Part shown: positions 57,250 to 64,000 of the stretch, piece by piece
Layout of the letters: every line of letters starts with the position of its first letter
Numbering within the stretch: the stretch's first letter is position 1
NCBI RefSeq assembly: GCF_007725405.1
Contig: NZ_CP042163.1
Span: 2,914,001-2,978,000 of the forward strand
DNA: 64,000 nt
Reading direction: 5' to 3'
DNA from: Shouchella miscanthi
Lineage (GTDB): Bacteria; Bacillota; Bacilli; Bacillales; Bacillaceae_D
The notes under the pieces: generated by a model
Seen by the model: the letters and a program-made list of their open reading frames with translations, nothing else
Databases searched by the model: none
Told to the model about the DNA's origin: nothing
Position numbers and translations under genes: made by a program

Positions 57250-58494
57250 TTATACTAGACGTAATTTCGCGAATTTCCGCTTTCCAACTTGGACAATCAT
57301 ATCGTTTTCCACTGAAACGATCATCTTTATGTCATCTTGCTTTTCTTCATTAATCTTGACGCCGCCACCTTGAATCATACGACGCGCTTCTCCTTTTGAG
57401 TTTTGAAGTTTCAACTCAACAAGTAAATCAATAATGGATACGTCTTTGTCACCATTCCAATCTACAACAGGTAAATCCGTTGGTAGCGTTCGTTTTTGAA
57501 AGACTGTCTCAAAATAATGTTGTGCTTCTTTTGCTGCTTCTTCGCCATGGTACATTTCAACTAACTTTCGTCCGAGATGCATTTTCGCATCACGAGGATG
57601 AACGGAGCCATCTTTCAATCCTGCTTCAATGGCTTCTACTTCTTCCATCGGAACGTCCGTCGCAAGCTTAAAGTATTTCGCCATTAACTCATCTGGAATG
57701 GACATCGATTTACCAAAAATTTCATTTGGGGCTTCGTCAATACCAATATAGTTGTTCAATGACTTTGACATTTTGCGAACACCGTCTAACCCTTCAATCA
57801 GAGGAAGTGTCATCATGACTTGCTTTTCTTTACCGTACGCATCTTGTAACTGCCTGCCCATCAGAAGATTAAACGTTTGATCTGTACCACCCACTTCAAT
57901 ATCTGTATCCATTGCCACAGAATCATATCCTTGCATAAGTGGGTAGAAAAACTCGTGTACAGAAATCGCTTGACCAGATTTATAACGCTTATTAAAGTCT
58001 TCTCGCTCTAGCATACGAGCAACTGTCATTTGGCCAGCTAAATTTAACACATCTTCAAACTTCAGTTCTGATAACCAGTGTGAATTATAAAGAATTTCCG
58101 TTTTATCCATATCTAAGATTTTGCCGTATTGCTCTACATAGGTTTGTGCGTTTTGTTTTACTTGCTCATCTGTTAACACTTTACGTGTTTCTGATTTTCC
58201 AGTTGGATCTCCGATCTTACCTGTGAAATCACCAATTAGCAATTGAATATGATGACCATATTCTTGAAACTGACGTAGCTTTTGAAGCACAACGGTGTGA
58301 CCAATATGCACGTCAGGCGCAGATGGATCCATGCCTAATTTAATGTTAAGAGGCTTACCTGTGCGCACACTCTTTTCAATTTTTTTGCGAAATGCTTCTT
58401 CTGGCACAATTTCTACAACCCCACGCATTAGCGTTTCAACTTGCTCATTTACTCGATTTATTTGCTCAGCGGTTAACTGATTTTCTTCTGACAT
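57250..58494 (-). CDS. tyrS: Tyrosyl-tRNA synthetase TyrS
   Basis: Class I synthetase charging tRNA-Tyr. 414 residues from the ATG at 58494 (GAGGAGGAAGAGAC upstream). Motifs DVHIGHTVVLQKL (HIGH) and VRKMSKSLNNYIG (KMSKS), and a C-terminal S4 RNA-binding domain (GEARRMIQGGGVKINEE). HIGH rather than the His-Ile-Gly-His variant HVGH and the sequence GMDPSAPDVHIGH point to the TyrZ-like branch of TyrRS, although the location is the tyrS locus; function is the same. Controlled by the upstream T-box. Confidence 0.95.
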   Translation of the reverse strand: MSEENQLTAEQINRVNEQVETLMRGVVEIVPEEAFRKKIEKSVRTGKPLNIKLGMDPSAPDVHIGHTVVLQKLRQFQEYGHHIQLLIGDFTGKIGDPTGKSETRKVLTDEQVKQNAQTYVEQYGKILDMDKTEILYNSHWLSELKFEDVLNLAGQMTVARMLEREDFNKRYKSGQAISVHEFFYPLMQGYDSVAMDTDIEVGGTDQTFNLLMGRQLQDAYGKEKQVMMTLPLIEGLDGVRKMSKSLNNYIGIDEAPNEIFGKSMSIPDELMAKYFKLATDVPMEEVEAIEAGLKDGSVHPRDAKMHLGRKLVEMYHGEEAAKEAQHYFETVFQKRTLPTDLPVVDWNGDKDVSIIDLLVELKLQNSKGEARRMIQGGGVKINEEKQDDIKMIVSVENDMIVQVGKRKFAKLRLV

Positions 58495-58759
58495 GTCTCT
58501 TCCTCCTCTATTTTTGAACACAAAAAAAAGCTCCTCCCAAAAAGGGACGAACATTCGTCGCGGTACCACCCTTGTTGAAGGCAGAATAAGCCTTCCACTC
58601 TAACGATAACGGTTTTCCCGTCTTTGTGGTAAACACAAAGAAAGCTCCCAGCTGTAATTCTGCTCATGACATGTGCTAGCTTTCACCGCCCGCTAACTCT
58701 CTACTGACTACAACATCATAGGCATACTTCGGCTTTTCAACGCTTGTATACTAAATATA
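58495..58759 (-). promoter_or_regulatory. T-box riboswitch (tyrosine) upstream of tyrS
   Basis: Minus strand contains the T-box sequence GGGTGGTACCGCG at 58559-58571, an AGAGAG stem I element at the 5' end, and GAATTACAGC, where TAC (58654-58656) is in place of the specifier codon followed by A. The terminator GTTCGTCCC-TTTTT-GGGAGGAGC plus TTTTTTTT lies at 58522-58552. Uncharged tRNA-Tyr should favour the antiterminator and let tyrS be read. Confidence 0.93.
58522..58552 (-). terminator. T-box controlled terminator
   Basis: Stem of nine pairs with one mismatch and a five-T loop followed by eight T residues; part of the tyrS T-box switch. Confidence 0.85.
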
Positions 58760-58765
58760 AACTTA

Positions 58766-58794
58766 GTTTTATCATACCTCGTTTTTAAAGTCAA
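58766..58794 (-). promoter_or_regulatory. Promoter of the tyrS T-box transcript
   Basis: Minus strand TTGACT (58789-58794), 17-bp spacer, TAAAAC (58766-58771). The -10 is imperfect, but the position directly before the T-box is right. Confidence 0.5.
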
Positions 58795-58853
58795 CAGAAC
58801 GTGTATGCCCGTATTCTCATTTATGGTATACTCACCTTTATAGGGGGGAAACA

Positions 58854-61358
58854 ATGAAATCTTTTCTATTACATGTAAGAAAATCCTTTGAGCAAGTGAA
58901 TCAAAAGCTTGCCGACATTCATTTTTTTCGTAAGGTAGGCATTACCTACCAAGTACTTTGGAATTTACTACTTGTTGCACTTATCGTCGGGTTTTTACTC
59001 GTTCTATTAGCTGGTGGAACAGCAGCCGGTTATTTTGCATCTCTCGTTCATGATGAGCAACCTTACTCAGAAGAAGAATTACGCACCCACGTAGGGTCTC
59101 TAACAGAAACGAGTGAGATCTATTTAGCTAACGATGTCTATTTAGGAAAAATACGAAGTGATGTTGAGCGAGACATTGTGACATTAGATGACATAGCTGA
59201 TGAAGTGAAATGGGCTATTGTTGCAACGGAAGATGAACATTTTTACGAACACGAAGGCATTGTTCCAAAAGCGCTGCTTCGCGCTACGATGCAAGAAATC
59301 GCAAATTCGTCGGTGCAAACTGGTGGAAGTACGCTTACTCAGCAATTGATTAAACAACAAGTCCTTTCTAACGAAGTGTCGTTTGATCGGAAAGCAACTG
59401 AAATTATGCTTGCCATGCGACTAGAACACTTCATGTCAAAAGACGAAATTTTAGAAGCTTACTTAAATGTAGTTCCATTTGGACGAAATGCTTCAGGTCG
59501 AAATGTAGAAGGTATTCAAGCGGCTTCAATGGGCATTTTTGGCGTAGCTGCGTCTGAGTTAAATTTAGCCCAATCAGCTTATTTAGCTGGTATGCCACAA
59601 AGTCCATTCGGCTACACACCATTTACAGGCGATGCAGATGTGAAAGATGAAGATGGCTTACGTCCAGGCTTTAATCGCTTCCGCACAGTCCTTAACCGGA
59701 TGTATGAGAGTGGATACATTGACCAAGAGCAGCGTGATGAAGCCCTTGACTATGACCTTGCCGCTGATTTTATCGAATATGCTCCGGACCCAATGGCTAG
59801 ACACCCGCGGTTAACATCTGAAATTCTTGAGCGGGCAACAGAAGCACTGCTTGCTGTAGAGAAAGAGTCCTTTGAAGGGTGGGATCAGCTTAGTGCCAGC
59901 GCCCAAAGTTTAGAGGAAGAAGAAATGCGCGGTACTGTACAAAATCGAATTGAAAATGGCGGGTATAAAATTACTACAACCATTGATGAAGACTTATATA
60001 GCGCAATGAACGATGCTGCCAGCAATTCTGATTATTATTTCGGTCCGAATAATGGCAATGGGGACCCAGAAGAAGTCGGTGCCGTTTTGATTGATAATCG
60101 CACAGGAGCCATTCTTAGTTTCGTTGGCGGACGGGAAGAAAATTTAGATAATCAGTTAAATTATACGACTCGTTTACGTTCACCTGGTTCAACGATTAAA
60201 CCCATTCTACCGTTTGCCGGTGCTTTGGAAGCAGGGGTGACCCAACCAGGGCTTGTCATTCCAGATACGCCGACTAATCGTAGAGTAGATGGAGTACCAA
60301 TTAACAACTATGATAATAGTCATGATGGGAATATTACGCTTCGTGAATCTTTAAAGCGTTCCCGCAACGTACCTGCCATTAAAGCATGGTGGCACGTACC
60401 AGAGGAATTAAAACAGCACTTAATTCAATCCTCAGGCGTTACCAATATGTCAACAGTTGAAACAGCTGCTATCGGCGGTGGCGGGGCAACCGTAGAACAA
60501 ATTGTCTCTGCCTACTCTGCCTTTGCGAACGATGGTAAACGACCTGAAGCATACATGATTGAGAAAATTGAAACATACGATGGAGAAATTGTGTACGAAC
60601 ACGAAAAGAAAGAGTTTGACTACATTAGCCCACAATCAAATTACTTACTCGTCGATATGATGCGTGATGTCGTCAGTACTAGTGGCGGAACAGCTAGTCG
60701 AGTTCCAGGCTTGCTAAACTTTAGCGCAGACTGGGCAGGTAAAACAGGTACATCTAATGAGAATATTGACTCATGGTTTGTTGCGTCAAACCCTTATGTC
60801 TCTCTTGGTGTTTGGAATGGCTATACAGGCAGCAAACAAGTACCATTGTTAGAACGCTACAATGGAATGGGTACTGGTGAGCGTACGCAAAATATTTGGG
60901 CCAACATTGCCAATGCAGCGTACAGTGTAAAACCAAGCTTAATGACGGCTGAAGGAACAAAGTTTCAGCGTCCTAGTGGGTTAACCGAACGTCGCGTGTG
61001 TGGGTTAACAGGTGGTTCTTCAAACGCCATTTGTGACGAAGAAGGTTTAGTCACAACGGATCTTTATAATAACAACCTATTGTCTCGAATCGATGGTTTG
61101 TCCCCTTTCCAAAGTGAATTAAAAAGCACGGTTCAAAAACAGCTGGATGAATTACGCAAACGAGAAAGAGACGAACGACGTGAAAATGATAATGATGATG
61201 ATGATGAAGACGATGACAGCTCTTCTGACGACGGCGAAGAAGAAAACGATAGTTCTAACGAAGATGAAGACAATGAAGATGAAAATGAAGATGATGATGA
61301 TACAGACGAGGGAACTACAGACGAAGAAGAAGATTCAGCCGACGATGAAGAAGAATAA
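58854..61358 (+). CDS. Class A penicillin-binding protein with acidic tail
   Basis: Bifunctional peptidoglycan glycosyltransferase/transpeptidase of 834 residues, anchored by one membrane helix (about 32-62). Glycosyltransferase motifs ATEDEHFYEHEG and GGSTLTQQLIKQQ; transpeptidase motifs SPGSTIKP (Ser near 445), SRN (near 502) and AGKTGTSNENIDSWF (near 628). The last 65 residues are almost only Asp, Glu, Ser and Asn, an extracellular low-complexity tail. It is PBP1-like in domain order but B. subtilis has no PBP gene between tyrS and acsA. AGGGGGGAAAC precedes the ATG. Confidence 0.93.
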   Translation: MKSFLLHVRKSFEQVNQKLADIHFFRKVGITYQVLWNLLLVALIVGFLLVLLAGGTAAGYFASLVHDEQPYSEEELRTHVGSLTETSEIYLANDVYLGKIRSDVERDIVTLDDIADEVKWAIVATEDEHFYEHEGIVPKALLRATMQEIANSSVQTGGSTLTQQLIKQQVLSNEVSFDRKATEIMLAMRLEHFMSKDEILEAYLNVVPFGRNASGRNVEGIQAASMGIFGVAASELNLAQSAYLAGMPQSPFGYTPFTGDADVKDEDGLRPGFNRFRTVLNRMYESGYIDQEQRDEALDYDLAADFIEYAPDPMARHPRLTSEILERATEALLAVEKESFEGWDQLSASAQSLEEEEMRGTVQNRIENGGYKITTTIDEDLYSAMNDAASNSDYYFGPNNGNGDPEEVGAVLIDNRTGAILSFVGGREENLDNQLNYTTRLRSPGSTIKPILPFAGALEAGVTQPGLVIPDTPTNRRVDGVPINNYDNSHDGNITLRESLKRSRNVPAIKAWWHVPEELKQHLIQSSGVTNMSTVETAAIGGGGATVEQIVSAYSAFANDGKRPEAYMIEKIETYDGEIVYEHEKKEFDYISPQSNYLLVDMMRDVVSTSGGTASRVPGLLNFSADWAGKTGTSNENIDSWFVASNPYVSLGVWNGYTGSKQVPLLERYNGMGTGERTQNIWANIANAAYSVKPSLMTAEGTKFQRPSGLTERRVCGLTGGSSNAICDEEGLVTTDLYNNNLLSRIDGLSPFQSELKSTVQKQLDELRKRERDERRENDNDDDDEDDDSSSDDGEEENDSSNEDEDNEDENEDDDDTDEGTTDEEEDSADDEEE

Positions 61359-61365
61359 ACGAGCA

Positions 61366-61397
61366 AAAACCATCCAACTAGTTGGATGGTTTTTTTG
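61366..61397. terminator. Bidirectional terminator between PBP gene and acsA
   Basis: AAAAACCATCCAACT-AGTTGGATGGTTTTTTT, a perfect palindrome between convergent genes. Confidence 0.9.
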
Positions 61398-61398
61398 A

Positions 61399-63108
61399 TT
61401 AATCTTCCATTGTCGATAGATCACCAGTCGGTAAATCAAGTTCCCATGCTTTTAACACACGACGCATAATTTTACCACTGCGCGTCTTAGGTAAAGAAGA
61501 ACGGAACTCCATTTCCCGCGGTGCCGCATGGGCAGCTAAACCATTTTTCACAAATTGACGAATCTCTTCTTTTAAATCGTCTGTTACTTCATAACCATCA
61601 CGTAAAGCTATGAATGCTTTAATGATTTCACCACGAACGGGGTCTGGTTTACCAATTACTCCAGCTTCAGCAACTGCTGGATGTTCCACAAGTTTGCTTT
61701 CAACTTCAAATGGACCAACACGTTCACCTGCTGTCATAATGACATCGTCAATTCTTCCTTGGAACCAGAAATAACCATCTTCATCCATATATGCTGAATC
61801 ACCAGAGATATACCAGCCTGCTACTTCAAAATAACTCTTAAACTTCGGTTCGTTATTCCAAATGGAACGCATCATCGACGGCCAGCCAGCTTTAATGGCT
61901 AAATTCCCCATCCGGTTTGGAGGTAGTTCATTCCCTCGATCATCAACAATGGCCGCGTAAACACCTGGAATTGGTTTCCCCATTGAACCTGGACGAATTT
62001 CCATTGCTGGATAGTTACAAATCATTTGAGCACCTGTTTCCGTCATCCACCACGTATCGTGAATACGAAGATCGAAGACATTTTTCCCCCAACGGACAAC
62101 CTCAGGATTCAGAGGCTCACCAACACTTAATACATGGCGTAATGAAGAAAGATCGTATTTCTTCACAAGCTCATCCCCTGCACTCATAAGCATTCTAAAT
62201 GCAGTTGGTGCACTATACCAAACGGTTACATGATAACGTTGAATCGTCTCATACCAATCATCTGGAGAAAAACGTCCGCCACGTACCACATTCGTCACAC
62301 CAGCAAGCCAAGGACCGAAAATTCCGTAAGATGTACCTGTTACCCAACCGGGATCCGCTGTACACCAATAAATATCATCATCCTTTAAGTCAAGTACGAT
62401 TTTAGCCGTATGGTAGTGTTGTACCATTGCTTCGTGAACATGTAAAACACCTTTTGGTTTTCCTGTTGAACCAGATGTGTAATGAAGAATAAGTCCATCT
62501 TCTTTATCCACCCATTCTACTTCTAATTCATCTGATGCTTCGTCTAACCGTTTATTAAATTGAAGAAACGCGCCGTTATCTTCATACTTTTTATCATCAA
62601 CAAGAACCGTTTCGAGCTGCGGTAAATCGTTAAACGGCACACGCTCTAGTAATGTAGGCGTTGTTACAAGTACTTTAGCGCCACTGTCTTCAAGGCGATC
62701 CTTAACAGCTCCCTCCATAAACGCTTCAAATAATGGGCCTACAATCGCACCTAATTTGACTGCACCAAGAAGCGCAAAATAAAGTTCAGGAGATCTTGGC
62801 ATAAAAATAAATACACGGTCTCCTTTTTCTACACCCGCTTCTTTCAACACATTTGCTGCTTTGTTGGAATATGCTTTTAACTCTTTAAATGTATAGCGTT
62901 CATCTCGACGTGCGTCACTATAGTAAAGCGCAATTTGATCCGCTTTCCCATTTTCAGCGTGGCGGTCAATGGCTTCATAGGCTATATTCATTTTTCCTGT
63001 TTCATTCCAAGAGAATGCTTGTTTTACTTGATCCCAATTAAATTGTTCTTTTGCTTCTTCATAATTTTTCAGGTTATATTGTCCATCAATAACAGGAAGC
63101 GCTTTCAT
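61399..63108 (-). CDS. acsA: Acetyl-CoA synthetase AcsA
   Basis: Activates acetate to acetyl-CoA with ATP through acetyl-AMP. The 569-residue protein has the AMP-binding loop LHYTSGSTGKPKGVLH, motif DTWWMTETG and the C-terminal catalytic lysine region PKTRSGKIMRRVLK, whose Lys is acetylated by AcuA and deacetylated by AcuC/SrtN in B. subtilis. It is divergent from acuA. A sigma-A promoter overlapped by a cre-like site indicates glucose repression. Confidence 0.96.
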   Translation of the reverse strand: MKALPVIDGQYNLKNYEEAKEQFNWDQVKQAFSWNETGKMNIAYEAIDRHAENGKADQIALYYSDARRDERYTFKELKAYSNKAANVLKEAGVEKGDRVFIFMPRSPELYFALLGAVKLGAIVGPLFEAFMEGAVKDRLEDSGAKVLVTTPTLLERVPFNDLPQLETVLVDDKKYEDNGAFLQFNKRLDEASDELEVEWVDKEDGLILHYTSGSTGKPKGVLHVHEAMVQHYHTAKIVLDLKDDDIYWCTADPGWVTGTSYGIFGPWLAGVTNVVRGGRFSPDDWYETIQRYHVTVWYSAPTAFRMLMSAGDELVKKYDLSSLRHVLSVGEPLNPEVVRWGKNVFDLRIHDTWWMTETGAQMICNYPAMEIRPGSMGKPIPGVYAAIVDDRGNELPPNRMGNLAIKAGWPSMMRSIWNNEPKFKSYFEVAGWYISGDSAYMDEDGYFWFQGRIDDVIMTAGERVGPFEVESKLVEHPAVAEAGVIGKPDPVRGEIIKAFIALRDGYEVTDDLKEEIRQFVKNGLAAHAAPREMEFRSSLPKTRSGKIMRRVLKAWELDLPTGDLSTMED

Positions 63109-63143
63109 AATAGCTTCACACCTCTCCTTCTCTAATTGAGTTT

Positions 63144-63172
63144 ATTATATACAAGAAACGTCTCGATTTCAA
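63144..63172 (-). promoter_or_regulatory. acsA promoter
   Basis: Minus strand TTGAAA (63167-63172), 17-bp spacer, TATAAT (63144-63149), about 36 bp from the acsA start: a near-consensus sigma-A promoter. Confidence 0.75.
63157..63172 (-). promoter_or_regulatory. cre-like site overlapping the acsA -35
   Basis: Minus strand TTGAAATCGAGACGTT agrees with the relaxed cre consensus WTGNAANCGNWNNCWW at all but two positions and covers the -35 box and part of the spacer, so bound CcpA would block acsA. Confidence 0.55.
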
Positions 63173-63294
63173 TTGATTCATCTTAATAACTTTCAGAAGT
63201 GCTAGTCAATTTCTAATCCTTTAACGATAAGAAAAGACGTTAGACTTGATCTGTAGTATACTGGTTGGGAAGAATGTTTAATTGAGGTGAAGCC

Positions 63295-63927
63295 ATGGAC
63301 CATCCAAAAAAGTTTGTTAGAGAACCTTTCTCTTTTCAGTCGAAAACGCTTTATTTAGAAGGCCCATTACAACCAAATGAAATTGAAGCATTAGACTATC
63401 ATGAAGCACTCGTTTCTTTTCGCCCTGCTGAAGCGCAAAAAAAAGCACTAATCGAAATAGCTGAACTTCCTGAAGGAAGAATTAATGTCATTCGTGACGA
63501 TCAGAAAATTGTCGGTTACGTCACCTTCGTTTACCCCGACCCACTTGAGCGCTGGTCAGAAGGAAAGATGGAAAATCTAATTGAACTTGGTGCGATTGAA
63601 ATTGCACCTGAGTATCGAGCAAATGGATTAGGAAAACAGCTACTTCAGATATCAATGAAAGATCCTGCAATGGAAAACTATATCATTATAACAACAGAAT
63701 ACTATTGGCACTGGGATTTAAAAGGAAGCGGTCTTGATGTTTGGGAATATCGTAAAGTAATGGAAAAGATGATGAATGCAGGTGGACTGATTTGGTTCGC
63801 TACAGATGACCCAGAAATTAGCTCTCATCCTGCTAATTGTTTGATGGCACGTATTGGTGCGAATATTGATCAAGCTTCTATGGAACAGTTTGATCAGCTT
63901 CGTTTTGTTAACCGCTTTATGTATTAA
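63295..63927 (+). CDS. acuA: Protein acetyltransferase AcuA
   Basis: GNAT acetyltransferase that turns off AcsA by acetylating its catalytic lysine. 210 residues; the acetyl-CoA pocket is visible in IEIAPEYRANGLGKQLLQ near residue 110, following the beta strands of the GNAT fold. Divergent from acsA and, as in B. subtilis, probably first gene of acuABC. Confidence 0.94.
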   Translation: MDHPKKFVREPFSFQSKTLYLEGPLQPNEIEALDYHEALVSFRPAEAQKKALIEIAELPEGRINVIRDDQKIVGYVTFVYPDPLERWSEGKMENLIELGAIEIAPEYRANGLGKQLLQISMKDPAMENYIIITTEYYWHWDLKGSGLDVWEYRKVMEKMMNAGGLIWFATDDPEISSHPANCLMARIGANIDQASMEQFDQLRFVNRFMY

Positions 63928-63974
63928 CGAACGAGAGGGGGCTACGTTCTGCTTAGAAAGCAGGGTGTACACAA

Positions 63975-64000
63975 ATGAAATTACATCTTATTATGCGTAC
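63975..64000 (+). CDS. acuB: Start of a probable acuB (cut by the window edge)
   Basis: ATG at 63975 opens a frame (MKLHLIMRT...) that runs off the window, with AGGGTG nine bases upstream. The acuA neighbour predicts acuB here, and AcuB proteins begin with a similar M-x-x-x-x-I-M pattern of the first CBS domain. Only eight codons are visible, so this rests mainly on position. Confidence 0.4.

Noticed and set aside
61190-61350. Possible DNA tandem repeat of GAT/GAA triplets
   Set aside because: Units are irregular and in frame with the acidic PBP tail; better explained as low-complexity coding sequence.
61133-61366. Serine-rich 77-codon frame on the minus strand
   Set aside because: It is the complement of the Asp/Glu codons of the PBP acidic tail; the poly-Ser is an artefact.

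Overview
The window is a stretch of chromosomal core genome from a low-GC, endospore-forming member of the Bacillaceae. The gene order closely follows the Bacillus subtilis block dnaI-dnaB-nrdR ... polA-phoR-phoP-mdh-icd-citZ ... pyk-pfkA-accA-accD-ytsJ-dnaE ... argH-argG-ackA-ytxK-tpx ... thiI-nifZ-ezrA-hisJ-refZ-ytsP-rpsD-tyrS ... acsA-acuA, read here mostly on the minus strand. Spore genes (ytaF, ytrH, ytrI, gerW, an alpha/beta-type SASP), a T-box in front of tyrS and an S4 leader in front of rpsD support this. A futalosine-pathway gene (mqnC) at the left edge and a strongly acidic extracellular tail on a class A penicillin-binding protein point towards the halodurans/clausii-like, often alkaliphilic, bacilli rather than B. 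subtilis itself; that assignment is inference.

Layout. 0-4.7 kb: menaquinone enzyme MqnC, helicase-loading proteins DnaI and DnaB, the NrdR repressor and a small orphan. 4.8-11.5 kb: SpeD, gluconeogenic GapB, CoaE, YtaF, MutM, PolA. 11.7-14.7 kb: PhoPR and an Lrp-type regulator facing a YitT-type membrane protein. 15.5-19.7 kb: the TCA block mdh-icd-citZ and fxsA. 19.7-29.8 kb: pyk-pfkA, then the run dnaE, malic enzyme, GntR regulator, accD, accA. 29.9-37.2 kb: small operons for sporulation (ytrHI), nanoRNA degradation (nrnA), YtoI, YtkL, an M24 peptidase and YtkK. 37.3-45.7 kb: argGH, a two-gene insertion (EcsC-like plus YhaM-like), ackA, ytxK, tpx, gerW. 45.8-54.1 kb: ytfI, yteJ, sppA, ytcJ, a SASP, thiI with its cysteine desulfurase, and ezrA. 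54.3-64 kb: hisJ, refZ, ytsP, rpsD, tyrS, a class A PBP, acsA and acuA, with a probable start of acuB at the edge.

The genes converge on central carbon flux: lower glycolysis (pfkA, pyk), gluconeogenesis (gapB, malic enzyme), the TCA cycle (citZ, icd, mdh), acetate exchange (ackA, acsA, acuA) and entry to fatty acid synthesis (accDA). The intergenic DNA carries matching control sites: two CcpN-like boxes at gapB, cre-like sites placed for activation at ackA and repression at acsA, a FadR-type palindrome in front of the malic enzyme-GntR-accDA run, ARG boxes at argGH, and a structured citZ leader.

I found no insertion sequence, prophage, CRISPR array, tRNA or rRNA. Most of the window is ordinary core genome. 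The least ordinary items are a translationally coupled EcsC-like/YhaM-like pair in which the YhaM-like HD active site has largely decayed, the Lrp/YitT divergent pair with spaced TTGTTA sites, the acidic PBP tail, and an unexplained ~300 bp between ytxK and tpx.
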